64,000 bases of DNA, from NCBI GenBank assembly GCA_002104985.1, contig MCGO01000114.1:1-64000 (forward strand), in the 5' to 3' direction. Below, piece by piece: positions 9,408 through 20,228 of this stretch; position 1 is the stretch's first letter, and the number at the start of each line of letters is the position of its first letter. Below the pieces are notes generated by a model. The model saw nothing but the letters and a program-made list of their open reading frames with translations. It made no database searches and had not been told where the DNA came from. Origin of the DNA: Rhizoclosmatium globosum. Its lineage: Eukaryota; Chytridiomycota; Chytridiomycetes; Chytridiales; Chytriomycetaceae. The position numbers were made by a program, and so were the translations under genes.

Positions 9408-10025
9408 ATGGGCAGCTTCTTCACAATGGACATGGATTGCTTCAACGATATGGCCTACTTCGATTACTCTATGTTGTTGGCACAATTCTACAATCAAGAA
9501 CAGAAACCAACATGCATTCCTGACTTGGCCCATTTCGAAAACGGAAGCCTTCTTCAGTCTTTCTTGTTTGATGATGTATCAGTCATAAACGGATGTTCAA
9601 CTGCAGCTACTAGTCCAACCACATCTACTACTACATCCCTGGAGAACAGTCTTATGGACTCACAAGAATGCTTATTGGATTCGTTATTTATCGAAGCAAA
9701 CCTGTCCAAGGCATTCGACGCCTCCGCCACAACAACACCCTCTTTAATAGCCTCGCCAACCGTAACTTTCCACCCTTCGCCTTCATACTCTGAATCAGAA
9801 CCTGTGCTTCGAAGGACCAAGAAATCGAGAGCAAAATCGAAAAGGGATTTCCTGTGTTCCTTCTGCGGCAACAAGTTTATCCGAAAGCAGGATATGCAAC
9901 GGCACGAAGCTACTCACGAAGCTAAAAAGTACAACTGTCCAGTCGCTGGATGCGGTTACTCGTTTGCAAGAAGAGACGCACTGGCAAGACATATGAAGAG
10001 CATTCGGTGTCGAAGGCGGAAATGA
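9408..10025 (+). CDS. Paired C2H2 zinc-finger transcription factor (array copy C)
   Basis: A single-exon protein of about 205 residues. It opens MGSFFTMDMD, carries the conserved motif FENGSLLQSFLFDD about 50 residues in, a Ser/Thr-rich middle, a basic patch (RRTKKSRAKSKRD) and two fingers at the end. Finger one has RKQDMQRHEATH; finger two is C-X4-C with FARRDALARHMKS and ends in RC, giving a C2HC finger. An upstream in-frame ATG at 9288 would add 40 residues, but a TATA-like element lies inside that stretch, so I prefer 9408. It is closest in the window to copies A, B and D. Function beyond DNA binding cannot be read. Confidence 0.85.
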   Translation: MGSFFTMDMDCFNDMAYFDYSMLLAQFYNQEQKPTCIPDLAHFENGSLLQSFLFDDVSVINGCSTAATSPTTSTTTSLENSLMDSQECLLDSLFIEANLSKAFDASATTTPSLIASPTVTFHPSPSYSESEPVLRRTKKSRAKSKRDFLCSFCGNKFIRKQDMQRHEATHEAKKYNCPVAGCGYSFARRDALARHMKSIRCRRRK

Positions 10026-10985
10026 AATAAACTGCTTGCAATATGGAAATATACCATTAATTTGTGCATTATTGTTTCTTCCATGAGATTATTTTCTTCC
10101 CTTTCCTCCTTCAAAGCCGTTTCTTTCCGAACGGAGATGTTAACTGGCTACGGGCTAAAATTTTCCATCTCCGTGCGCAAAACGTTTCGGTGAAGGAAGA
10201 CACATAAATTTTTTTCCTGGCCGACAGATGCGTTATCAATCGGAAATTGCGAGAAGCATTGTGGCTTTGGGCGCATGGGGCAGTTACTGCTTCCCGTGGG
10301 GCACGCAATTAAGACGTAGCAGCAGATTTTGAAGGAATACATATCACGCCTTTACTAATACAGGGAAATGTGGTGATATTTCAGATTGAAAGACACTTGG
10401 TGCGTAATCTCTCTCCCTGGCAGGCCCTTTCCCTCAGATTCCACATGCAGTTGAATAATCGAGGATATTTGCTTTGATAAAAGCTGGACTTAGCTGGACT
10501 TCCGATCTTAATGGTTGGTGGGAACCCTCATCATTGTGAAAAACCCTCCTTTTGTTCAAGCCGCTCTCAAGCCTGCCAGCGCAAAATCCGCAAATGCAAT
10601 CCTGAATTTTCATGTTTATGAGCATATTGAGAAGGAATTCTAAGTGGTGTCAGCATAAGTAAGTGGCTTTCTTGTCTTACTAAACTGAAAATGAATTTTT
10701 TTTTGTGTTCATGGAGAATATTGGCCTTCCATGGCCGGAAAAAACATGAAGATTCATAGAGCTTCATTTGTTACGACTAAGAAATGGTTGGGAAGGCGTA
10801 GGAATACGAATGCTGCAAAAGTATGGTTTCGGTGATACTGTTTTCCAGTCAAGCCTTCGGCCTCGAGAGCCGACTAGACACCCAAAGAACCGACTTTTGT
10901 GCCGAAGACTCAATTTTACCTTCAAAAGGATCCAGGAAACACCAACTGTCTGACTACATCACTCTTGCCCCAACATCACCCACGA
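10026..10985. other. Intergenic region between copies C and D
   Basis: About 960 bp without a supported gene. Open frames here are short and carry no motif. It presumably holds the 3' end of copy C and the promoter of copy D. I see no clear TATA box next to the start of copy D. Confidence 0.4.
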
Positions 10986-11660
10986 ATGGACTACTGTTAC
11001 TTTGCTGCCCAGCCTCAGCAGGCCTATGTTGACTACTCCGAGCTCCTCACACTGCTGTCTCAGTGCAGCAGCGAGCCGTTACTACACACACCAGACCTGA
11101 GCAAAGTAGAAAACGGAGACATAATCGAGTCCTTCCTCTTTGACGACAGCATCACCTCTTCCGCAACCACAAGCCCCAAATCCACCTGCGATACCTCTTG
11201 CACAGATCCAGATGAATTCAACAACATCACCGCCGCCGGATCTCTCTCTCCACAACAGTTCTTCCCTTTTCCCAACTTCCAGATAGACCCGGAGGTCTCC
11301 GCCGTCAAGTCTTCCACGCAAAACCCAATCCAGTCACAACACCCCCTTGTCGTCGGCGAGTTGGATGCCGAACAAGACTGTTACTCACCAACCACCCGCC
11401 TCCGAAAACCGAAACGAACAGCAACACGCACGACGAAAACAGTAGTCGATCCATGTTTCGATCGGGCAAGAGACTTTTTGTGTACAATATGTGGGAACAA
11501 GTTCTTGCGGAAACAGGATATGCAGAGACATGCTGCTACGCATGTGGAGAGGCAACATGTTTGTCAATCCAATGGATGTGGGTTTGCGTTTGCGAGGCGG
11601 GATGCACTTGTGCGGCATCAAAAGTCTTCACGGTGTAAAGGGTTTGTTGCGTCTAATTGA
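10986..11660 (+). CDS. Paired C2H2 zinc-finger transcription factor (array copy D)
   Basis: A single-exon protein of about 224 residues starting MDYCYFAAQP. The longest open frame begins upstream without an ATG, so 10986 is the first usable start. The conserved motif VENGDIIESFLFDD is near residue 45. The end carries two fingers: RKQDMQRHAATH in the first (Glu to Ala compared with its relatives) and FARRDALVRHQKS in the second, with the final ligand Cys. The middle is Ser/Thr/Pro rich. It converges with the unrelated gene on the other strand, 211 bp away. Confidence 0.85.
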   Translation: MDYCYFAAQPQQAYVDYSELLTLLSQCSSEPLLHTPDLSKVENGDIIESFLFDDSITSSATTSPKSTCDTSCTDPDEFNNITAAGSLSPQQFFPFPNFQIDPEVSAVKSSTQNPIQSQHPLVVGELDAEQDCYSPTTRLRKPKRTATRTTKTVVDPCFDRARDFLCTICGNKFLRKQDMQRHAATHVERQHVCQSNGCGFAFARRDALVRHQKSSRCKGFVASN

Positions 11661-11871
11661 GAGGCGTTTGTAGGATGTTGAGCTTTCATTCTTTTTGTTT
11701 ATAACTTATAATACGTCGTTTGTGTGTACCTTAGATTGAATGAAGCATTTGTTGATTTCGTCCTGTATTGACTTGTAAACTAAACTTCTCTACAGATATA
11801 TCTCTATTTCCAAATTCAACGAACATAACAACCGTAAAAGGAGCACAATCAAATAACCAACTATCTGAACT

Positions 11872-13817
11872 TTAGAACCACTTGGACCGAGACAGCCATC
11901 CATTCCAAACCTGCACACTCTCATTCTTCTCCTCAAGCCACTTCTGGAATGGCCCCACAGTCATGGAATCATCTACAACCGCACCTCTAGTCGCCCCTTC
12001 CAACAACGAAACAAGTTCCTGCACACTCTTATAAAACCTCTTCACATCCGCCAAATCAACTGGATTCGCACCACCAGAGTTTCTGTTCGACGGAACAGCC
12101 ATACCCGCCGAAACCGACTTTTGCCGACGCATTCTCACTGCCCGCGCAACTTCTCGCACAGAGGCGGGTAACGGGCCCGCATCCATCTCTACAACTGAAG
12201 CGTCACCCGCAGACTGCAAAAGCACGCTGAACACGGGGCTTGAGAAAATCCCGGGGACAGGTGGGTGTACACCTGTACGTCGCTTTGGTTTCACGGTATC
12301 GGTTGGGGATGCGGGTTTCAGGCCTTCGAGGACAGTCAACTCGCTGGTTGTCATGACGTGTTCGAGCCAGGCTTGGGAGTCGATGACGGTGTTGTGGAGG
12401 GCGGAGATCCATTTTGTTTTTGAGAGGTGTGGGGTTTCGGGTGAGGCTGTGATTAAGTACGCGGCTCTGAGGATTTCTTTCTCGGCACTGGGTGGGGAAA
12501 AAATGTGTTTTTGGTGAGTTGAATAGTGCGGAAAGGTGATGAGAAACTCATTTACCGTGCCATGAAGTCCAAGACTCTCGAACGAACGCTTTTCAAAATC
12601 AGAATCGCACGGCAGAGTGGAATCAACATTCCTGCATCGAATGGAACAAGCACACCTTCAACCATCGCTTGAATTGTCTCTCTTGCTGCTACATCACGGT
12701 CGCGATCGTCCGAGTTATCGTATTCCCCGTTGTTGACAAACTCAGACCCATTTCCACTCTCCGAAACAGGTTCCGCAAACAGACTAGCGAATCGAGAATC
12801 CAGGGTTCTAGAACGACCCCGCAATCCAATTGGTGAAGACGGGGTAGCACCGACAGTCCCACGTCTCATTGGCAACGCCGAAACCGCCAACGACTTTCTA
12901 CGAATCACACCATCTGGAGCCACAACGATGTGACGGGAGTTGAGGATGGATCATATAGAGTTGAGGAGACCAATTTGTCGACTGCTTCTGTAGCAGAAAC
13001 ACCAGCATGCTTAATCAAAAACGATCCAATTTGAGCGTCTAATTCATGAGCAATAAGAGCCCACTTCCAGAATGATTTCCTGTAAATCACGGCATGCCGT
13101 TAATGATCAAAGATCTTCGACAACAACCAAAACCACAATTACCAGAATGGATGTGCAACCGGAACAAGGACAGGAGTAAAACAATGCCCATAAACAACTT
13201 CCTTCAATGCCTCGACATCTCGCTTCTCAATACTCTGTTCAAACGAGGACGCATCTCCCTGTACAAGGCCCACCGACACAATCAAGTCCTCTCCATACAA
13301 CTTGAAACCGAGGGCAACAAGGTGATCCATTGTATCGCTGGGAATCATTGACACTGCCTCTGCATTGTCCCCGTTTGTCAGGTTCTCACCAACAAGCTGT
13401 TCAATCAAGAGTTTGGGCACATCGACATTCATGCCCGTCGTCAGGACGGAAAAGACGCTCGGCGTTAGAGCGAATGGGTATCGAGTAGCAGCAAAGTGGA
13501 GGACGGTGTGTTTGCAGGAGCTGTCATGATCAAATTGGGTGAGTGTGTGTTTTAAGAGTACAACAAAGCAACCTTTCGATGAGGTACGCCGCGCGCAGCC
13601 TCGGATCAGCATCGATTGTGTTTCTGAGCAAAGAGCAGACGCGGCGCAGACGTTCGAGTTGGTTTGGATCGTCTTTGAGGAACCAGAGCGCATGCACGGC
13701 GAGTGGCGCACCCGCTGTCACTGTTGCTCGCTTGGTGAGAAGGCGGGCAAGGGCGCCACGAGTTGGAACTGGTGGAAGGGCGCTGGTGGTGCGCGGCCGG
13801 ATCGATGTCTTTTGCAT
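11872..13817 (-). CDS. Uncharacterised four-exon protein
   Basis: I do not recognise the family. Exons read 13817-13573, 13520-13143, 13079-12556 and 12487-11872, all with GT-AG borders and matching phases, except that exon 3 is one base short (near 12940). With that base the frame closes at about 587 residues. The N-terminal half is helical (ALWFLKDDPNQLERLRRVCS, then HTVLHFAATRYPFAL); the middle has FWKSFWKWALIAHELDAQIG; the second half is Ser/Arg rich and looks disordered. The ATG at 13817 is the first on the strand; upstream codons are a basic stretch without ATG. The gene breaks the C2H2 array in the opposite orientation. No membrane segment or catalytic motif is apparent. Confidence 0.65.
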
Positions 13818-14598
13818 TGGTTTGACTTCTTTTCTACTCTTTCTTTCTTCTTTCTTCTTTCTTCTAATACTACTGGCCGAAACTAACACATATTCAGAAG
13901 TGTGCTGGATTGCTGGTACGGGCGGTCGGGAGAAAGTGCATCACCGAAATCATGTGGCTGCCAGTGATAGACTAAACAACGTGCCTTATTCCAAAACAGG
14001 GTCAGTGAACATTACGTATTTTGCATTTGTTTCTGAGTTCATGACAAAGCAACACAATTTGGATTCGAAATTAAGAGTGCATCAACAAAAGAAATAAGGC
14101 ACAAAAATTCTCAACTGTACCAACTTATATCAATAGGCCCTCTTGGAGCTAGTTTATGTCACAGTGTCTGAATTTCATCGTGTCTGAAAGGGGCCCAAAT
14201 AAGGGGAAGTGTCTTGGTCCCAACAAAAATTGACATGTGTCTGAGTGTCTCATACCATCAGCCATCCTTTGCTCTTCTATTATGGCCCATTGTCGCTATG
14301 TATCATCATCAAATTCCTACGTACTTCTCGTCGGTTTGTATATGCTGACACTGGAATGCACCAAATTCAGAAATTTGGATGTGTCTTGAGTTCGAATAAG
14401 TGTCTAAGACAGAGATTGCGGCAGTCCAATCAAAGTACAACTGCCATCCACCCACGTTCATACGCTCCTTATTCGTTGCAGGGTATTGCGCAGATTCCGA
14501 CACTCTTTAATGGGTCTTTGGTGGCCGCCGAAGAGTAGCAATCTCTTTTCAGATTCCCCAAAAATCTTGTTCCTGGTTCCTTCAAAAAAGCAGTGAAA
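13818..14598. promoter_or_regulatory. Divergent upstream region, unknown gene and copy E
   Basis: About 780 bp between two divergent start codons. It has a pyrimidine-rich stretch (TTTCTT repeats, about 13830-13865) next to the minus-strand gene. No other gene is seen. Confidence 0.4.
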
Positions 14599-15474
14599 AT
14601 GCAGTCCCACCACTACTATGAGCGCCAGCCCCAGCACCGACACCCACGGCTGAGTGAGTCACCCCTCGGATCGCCTCTACCGCCACTGTCGTCGTCGTCG
14701 TCGTCGTCGATGTCGTCGCTGAAGCGTTCGCCGTCGACTGGGCCGGTTCCGTTGCCACCGCTTTCCGCCCTTTTGATCCACGCTCCGGCGAGAGACTCTC
14801 TGGCGCTGCTGCCGAGTCCGCGCGTGTCGCCGCTCTTTGCCGAAAACTATTCTTCTGCTTCTTCTGGTTCAGAGAGTCGCCCGTTTCAACTGCCACTGCC
14901 GGTGCCCTCTTCAACCAGTGGTCACCTTCATCCCACACTGCCATACAACCCACCATCTTACCAACTTCAATACCCTCCTCTTCAGTACAATAACAACCAG
15001 AACTACGAACAACAACAACCGCAAATGCATCAAAAGCCACTGTATCCTCCACCCCAGCCTTACCACCCACCACAACCACAACAACAACTTCCAGCAGAGC
15101 ACTTCCACCATCAGCCTGCATCAAAAGTAGAACTGTCTTATTCTCCAACCTCCACCCATTCGTCATCACAACACCGCTCCCCTAGACACCACCAACCCAC
15201 GAAACCTGTAAAACCTTACAGACGCTCATCAACAGACAACGATACCACCACCACAGACTCATCCAAAACACCTACAGATGACTCCCGCTCCCGCCCCTTC
15301 CCCTGCCCAACCTGTCCGAAACGGTTTCTGCGAAAACAAGACCTGGCACGCCACGAAGCTACTCATACTCGTGACAAGAAATTTGTTTGTTCAGGATGTG
15401 GGACTGGATTCGCTAGACAAGATGCACTTGGTCGCCATACGAAGTCTTGTATGTTTAACAAGATTCCTCGGTAG
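14599..15474 (+). CDS. Paired C2H2 zinc-finger transcription factor (array copy E)
   Basis: A single-exon protein of 291 residues. The N-terminal two thirds are low complexity: a Ser run (from about 14689), then His-, Gln- and Pro-rich tracts. Two fingers end the protein: RFLRKQDLARHEATH and FARQDALGRHTKSC, the second with C-X2-C spacing. It lacks the N-terminal ENGDLL-type motif found in most other copies, so it may be a diverged branch. The start is the ATG at 14599; the open frame extends two codons further upstream without an ATG. It lies downstream of the minus-strand unknown gene and shares a divergent upstream region with it. Confidence 0.85.
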   Translation: MQSHHYYERQPQHRHPRLSESPLGSPLPPLSSSSSSSMSSLKRSPSTGPVPLPPLSALLIHAPARDSLALLPSPRVSPLFAENYSSASSGSESRPFQLPLPVPSSTSGHLHPTLPYNPPSYQLQYPPLQYNNNQNYEQQQPQMHQKPLYPPPQPYHPPQPQQQLPAEHFHHQPASKVELSYSPTSTHSSSQHRSPRHHQPTKPVKPYRRSSTDNDTTTTDSSKTPTDDSRSRPFPCPTCPKRFLRKQDLARHEATHTRDKKFVCSGCGTGFARQDALGRHTKSCMFNKIPR

Positions 15475-16510
15475 CGTTTTTCTCTCTCTCTGCCTGCTTA
15501 CATATGTGCTTTTTAATTTTTATAAAGAATTTTGGGAATAAAAGTAAAAATGAGGTTATGTACTTACTGGAGAGTGAGCGTGAGAGTGGAGTTATTTGAA
15601 AAGCCGTCTCTTTTGGGTTCATTGATTGGTCGAACTCATTAAGTCAGTCAACTGAAGATGCACGATGTAGAGCTTGCACTCGTGACAAGAAGTTATTGTT
15701 TGATAAGGATGTGTGACAGACTCTGTCAGACAAGATTCGCTTTTACTGGCGTCCAACACGATGAGACTTTCCTTGTCGATACCTTCAAGACGTGTGACGG
15801 AAATATGGTTGAGATGATAGGGGGATATGAAAACCGGTTGTTCGTTGAGGTGTTTGTTGGACTGTTGAAGTCAAGAGTGATCGGAGTTCCTGTGAGGCAG
15901 TGCAAAGTTGGCGAAAAGTGCAAATCTCTTTGGTTGTGACTTTGACATGAAATGTGTGTCTGAAGGGGGTGCTGAAGGGCTGAAAAGACACAAACCACAC
16001 AACGCCAAGTTCCAGACTCAGTAATCAGTTCATGGGGCCACCGTGTCTACGAATTCAAACTCTGACTTACACGATTTAGGCGTTCTACGTTTGCAGTCTC
16101 TGACAATCATGGCGCATCATGATCTCAGAAATCAGGAAACCAAAGTCAATCGCATCTGTCGTACTTCAACACACGGATTCCTTCCATTGCAAAATGCATT
16201 CATTTTAAACGAATTAATATAAATCGAATTAAATCAAACTTCTGTCATGACACACCGACAATTATGCCACAGAAACACACAGAAACATTCTGACAGCAGC
16301 GAAACGGGAGCGTTTATTCTGATGAGATCCGCTATATTTGTGTCTGAATGCGGTTCAGAGGCCGTTTTAACTCGTGAACTTGGGTAGTCGAACTCGAGCG
16401 GACAACGGCAACGGTTTGCCGCTCGTCTTTTGAAGGACCCTTTCTCTTAAGTCAGTGCTCTCATTTTTGACTAGAAATCTTGACAACGTCATCACACTCT
16501 CAGGGAAAGG
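15475..16510. other. Intergenic region between copies E and F
   Basis: About 1 kb without an intact gene. It contains a short relic of the finger region of copy E (15650-15760). The remainder is A+T-rich with no other motif I can support. Confidence 0.4.
15650..15760 (+). pseudogene. Possible relic of the copy E finger region
   Basis: The stretch matches the DNA of the copy E fingers at 15360-15430 in collinear blocks: CTCGTGACAAGAA exactly, then AGGATGTG and AGACAAGAT, with small insertions and deletions between. The reading frame is destroyed. It looks like a decayed partial duplication about 300 bp downstream of its parent. The match is by eye and short. Confidence 0.4.
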
Positions 16511-17329
16511 ATGCAGTTCAGTTTAGCGCAGGCGCGAAAGCTCATCCAAGATGCCGTTTCAACCGCAACAACGCCCCGCAATCGACGAGCCAAATCGGAC
16601 GAAACCTTAAAATCAGGAATACCAACAGTCAAGTACGAGAACCAGGAGCTTCTTGAATCATTCATGTTCCCTGAATCAGCTGGCACTTCATCAACATCAA
16701 ACTACAATGACTCCTCTGGACCACAGCCAATGGACTTCCAGCCACAATCCACAGCATCCACACCTTCAATGCCCCCTCTTGAACTGCAACAGATGCCTCC
16801 GCCTCAACTACCACTGCCATCACAAAGTCACTATCAGTTCTCGATACCAAACCCTCTTTTTGCATCTCCTCAGAACCTTCCTCCAAACACATCACGAAGC
16901 GCATCCCCTCCACAAACTCGACAATCCCCTAAACTCCAACATCATACATCCCAAAATGACATCCAAATGGACTTCCTGAACCACGACCCATCACCGTCAT
17001 CACCCCCATCCGCACCTGTCCGACGACGACACACAGCTCCAACCCTCAAGATTCCTTCAATATCCCATTCCCCACCACCCCCGTATTCCCCCAATAAATA
17101 CCAATTCCCAGCTGCAGCAGGTCCATCCACGTCAATCGATCCACGCCCGCGAGACCACGTCTGCAGTGTATGCCAGAACCGGTTCTTACGGCGACAAGAT
17201 CTATATCGCCATGAAGTCACGCATTCAAAGGCGAAGGAATATATCTGTCCTAAAGGCTGTGGGAGCTCGTTTGGACGGAGCGATGCTCTTGCACGGCATT
17301 TGAAGACGAGTAAATGTGCGAAACAGTGA
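16511..17329 (+). CDS. Paired C2H2 zinc-finger transcription factor (array copy F)
   Basis: A single-exon protein of 272 residues starting MQFSLAQARK. The shared motif reads KYENQELLESFMFPES near residue 40. The middle is rich in Pro, Gln and Ser. Finger one (RFLRRQDLYRHEVTH) is a standard C-X2-C finger. Finger two is C-X3-C (CPKGCGSSFGRSDALARH) and ends TSKC. The C-X3-C spacing links it to copies G and H, while its N-terminal motif links it to A, C and D, so it looks intermediate between the two subgroups (inference). Confidence 0.85.
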   Translation: MQFSLAQARKLIQDAVSTATTPRNRRAKSDETLKSGIPTVKYENQELLESFMFPESAGTSSTSNYNDSSGPQPMDFQPQSTASTPSMPPLELQQMPPPQLPLPSQSHYQFSIPNPLFASPQNLPPNTSRSASPPQTRQSPKLQHHTSQNDIQMDFLNHDPSPSSPPSAPVRRRHTAPTLKIPSISHSPPPPYSPNKYQFPAAAGPSTSIDPRPRDHVCSVCQNRFLRRQDLYRHEVTHSKAKEYICPKGCGSSFGRSDALARHLKTSKCAKQ

Positions 17330-18205
17330 TTCTGTGGATGTGTGTTATAGTTTTTTTGTATAGATATATCAATGAGTAAATGCCTTTTTTGCGTAAATTG
17401 TTTGTAGCTTGTGTGGTATTTCTGAATTCACCTCGTTCGTAGCTAGGACTTACCGAATTTCACGAGTCGCATCCATCATTCCAAGTACATAAATATGTTT
17501 TTGAGTTTTTTTGGTGGAGGGTTTTAAGCGAAATTAAAGTTGTGGCTCTTGGTTGACCAATTTCTGTGTCGGCCCAACACCGCTCCTTGGTGTTTTATCA
17601 TTCTAGTGCCACGTTTTTGCTCAAAAGAGTGGAACGTATTAGACTGCCTTGTAGTTATATGTGGCGAGTTAAGATTCCAGATGTATTCCACGATTTACGC
17701 ACGTCGCGTCTCAAATTGATTGATAGTAATGTCAGACTCAATGCAAACACCTGAACTTATTGAGGTTATCGATATCAACTGACTTGAAACCAGCCTTCGT
17801 GGCTCAACCATTATGTGGCTCAGGACGAGGAAGGCCGACATGATATCTCCAAATTATCGGTATCGATTGTGCGGGTACGTTATCGGAAAATTGCCAAAAA
17901 GAGCATGTCTGATGTGTCTGATCGATAGGGTGACACACTGCCTTCCTGCAATGTTTCTCAGCGATACTGCGCCGCCCTTCCTCTTATCGAGTCTTGGCAA
18001 TATGTAATGATTGGTAGAGGCTGCTTATTAATGTCGCTGCGGCGGCTATGACTTTCAAATCAATTTGAAATCAGGGTTTATTTTCATGCGAGAATGTTCG
18101 ACGAAAGCCGCTGCCACCGAAGAAGAAAAAAGTATAAGAACCGTGGGGAGGTCCCACGGAAGAATCAGTTTCCGCGATACCCAGACACAAGTTGACATTG
18201 CTCGA
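17330..18205. promoter_or_regulatory. Upstream region of copy G
   Basis: About 875 bp without a gene. A TATA-like AGTATAAG at about 18130-18137 lies about 70 bp before the ATG chosen for copy G. Confidence 0.4.
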
Positions 18206-19093
18206 ATGTACTATCCTCAAATGGACTTCAATAACTTCCCCGCATTCACTGGAACCGATAAGCAGCTTGAAGAGCTTCTCAGCAGCCAACAAGACTTGAA
18301 CGCATTCTATCAGCAGCAGCAATATCAATCATCGACTGCCAGTACTCCTGTGATGTCGAATGCAACGCTGTCAGCGGATGTTCTCCTCCAAGACCTGTTA
18401 TTTGACGATACACCATCTAGCTCCAACACTCACACAAGAAGGAGCTCTTTCAGTTCTACAGATAGTATCATGGACTCTTTGCACAATATGAGCTTCGCAT
18501 CCCCCGCAAAGAACACGTTGGATGCATTCATGCCATCAAACAGTCCTCTCTCGGAACTTGATCTCTTTGCCCTCTTCAGCTCCCCAGTTCCACAAGCACT
18601 CGCTCTTCCAAAGCCACAATCGTTCCAACAGCCGAATCTCACCTTGGACATGACCGTCCTTGTATCACAGCAACAACCAGACTTTGACTCATACTTCTTC
18701 ACCGGTCCAGAAGTAATTTCCACAACTGACGTAAAGATTGAAACCATGGATTCGGAGGAATCCACTCCAACTGCTGGAGCCGCAGATCTTATCGCACCAT
18801 TGATGAGAAAGCCGTCAACAAAATCAGTCAAGAAGAAGACTGTCACGAAAAGGAGGTCTTCTTCTTCAACGCCGTCTTCGTCGCCTGATACCCGCGATCG
18901 TAACCATGAATGCGAAACCTGTCACGCAAGGTTTTTGCGGTACCAAGATCTGCATAGGCATAAAGCTGTGCATGCAACGACGCGGGATTTCAAGTGTCCT
19001 TATAACTGTGGTTCTACATTTGCGAGAGCAGATGCAGTTACGAGACACTTGAGGAAAAAGAGTTGTCGGTTGGCGCCTGTTGATTCGGAATGA
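18206..19093 (+). CDS. Paired C2H2 zinc-finger transcription factor (array copy G)
   Basis: A single-exon protein of 295 residues starting MYYPQMDFNN. The open frame continues upstream, but a TATA-like element sits inside that part. A motif ADVLLQDLLFDD stands where other copies have ENGDLL...LFDD. The body is Ser-rich with hydrophobic-acidic patches (SELDLFALF), as in acidic activators. The fingers are RFLRYQDLHRHKAVH and a C-X3-C finger with TFARADAVTRHLRKKSC. Its nearest relative is copy H, with which it shares finger sequence and several internal blocks such as LDMT. Confidence 0.85.
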   Translation: MYYPQMDFNNFPAFTGTDKQLEELLSSQQDLNAFYQQQQYQSSTASTPVMSNATLSADVLLQDLLFDDTPSSSNTHTRRSSFSSTDSIMDSLHNMSFASPAKNTLDAFMPSNSPLSELDLFALFSSPVPQALALPKPQSFQQPNLTLDMTVLVSQQQPDFDSYFFTGPEVISTTDVKIETMDSEESTPTAGAADLIAPLMRKPSTKSVKKKTVTKRRSSSSTPSSSPDTRDRNHECETCHARFLRYQDLHRHKAVHATTRDFKCPYNCGSTFARADAVTRHLRKKSCRLAPVDSE

Positions 19094-19317
19094 TGAGGAA
19101 TTGTGGCTGCTGGCAGTTCTGTTCCCTGTTTCCCACTTCATTTATTATTTGCATTCTCATTGTTTATATATCTCATTTTCATTCGCATAGTAAATTATTC
19201 CCATTCTCATCCTGTTATACTTCTTTGACTCTGTGTGTTTGTTGCTTGAAGGTGACAGAAAAGGCCAAACTACTTGGGAGAATAACCTCGTCCTTGTGCA
19301 ACCCACTATCTGTGCAT

Positions 19318-19640
19318 TACACCCCAAAACCACATTCCGGTCAAATTCCCATCAAACAAGTGTTTTATGGTGATTTGACGGGTATTCCGATCAAATCCCG
19401 ACCGTATTCCCATCAAATCACGATGGAGACGTGTTTGGTCGGAATTTGATGGAAATCTCCTTCCGATCGTAATTTTATCGAAATATTTCGACCCGAATCC
19501 CCGTCAAATACCCACAAATTGCAGGTCAAACAGTGACAAGCCCACGGTTTGTCTGGCGCGACAAAAGAGAGCTTCGAACCGGAGCCCTCGAGGCCGCAAC
19601 GACCTGTGTAGACAGCTGAACTACTGCGACTCCCTGCTTG
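19318..19640 (-). repeat. SINE-like repeat, copy 1, with tRNA-like head
   Basis: On the minus strand the head carries a good RNA polymerase III A box (TAGTTCAGCTG, 19613-19623) and B box (GGTTCGAAGC, 19571-19580), 43 bases apart start to start, as in tRNA genes. The acceptor stem does not pair, so this is not a working tRNA. The body has repeated short blocks with GTCGGAATT and ATCAAAT character. The 3' end reads GGTTTTGGGGTGTA. Three relatives share this end and body style. Confidence 0.6.
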
Positions 19641-20034
19641 CTTGGAACGCAAAGATTAAGTTGTTCGATTTAATACTAATTTGACTTCACATCTTTCTTT
19701 AATTGCTTTTTCAATTTCACAAGTTAAATGTATTCATTTATTCTCGTAAAGCATGGGCAAGTGTATTGGAAAAAGTCTCAGCTAAAACGGAATGATGTTC
19801 CAAGGGAAAAGGATTCAAGATGTACCAAATCCGATTGTCATGCTCAATGCATTCATTTATACTCCATTATAGAACAAGTGCAACCCGCAATCAATTGTTG
19901 CAAAGAGATAAAGAGGCAGAGTTGAAGGAAAGTGAAGGAAAAATATCTTATCTCTGAAAACGCATCACAACAATCTGCAACCTGCTCTTCGGAGGATCGT
20001 CCTAAACGTTTGTTTATTCTGAAGCGTTTTTGTT

Positions 20035-20228
20035 TGTATTTCCGGTATCGGAAATCAGCAACAATGTGTCGCAAGAGGCTCATCTGTGGCAATAGGAACA
20101 ACTATGACTTCGGCAGCAAACTGAGCAAGAACAAATGCAGCGTGAACTGCTTATGCGCTAGCAGATGCTCGAACAGCAACGGTTACAGGAACGGCAACAG
20201 ACGTCGCAGCAATCAACTCGTCAGATAA
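20035..20228 (+). pseudogene. Gln-rich coiled-coil coding relic
   Basis: One frame reads as an almost continuous Gln/Glu/Arg/Leu-rich helix, with blocks EQMQRELLMR and QMLEQQRLQERQQ, broken by three stops. Each stop differs by one C-to-T change from a fitting codon (CAG to TAG twice, CGA to TGA once). No start or partner exon was found. It may be a fragment of a clathrin-adaptor-like or other Gln-rich protein; I cannot name it. Confidence 0.4.

Noticed and set aside
19565..19640. A tRNA gene on the minus strand
   Set aside because: A and B boxes are good, but the acceptor stem does not pair and no clear anticodon arm forms. It is better read as the head of a SINE-like repeat.
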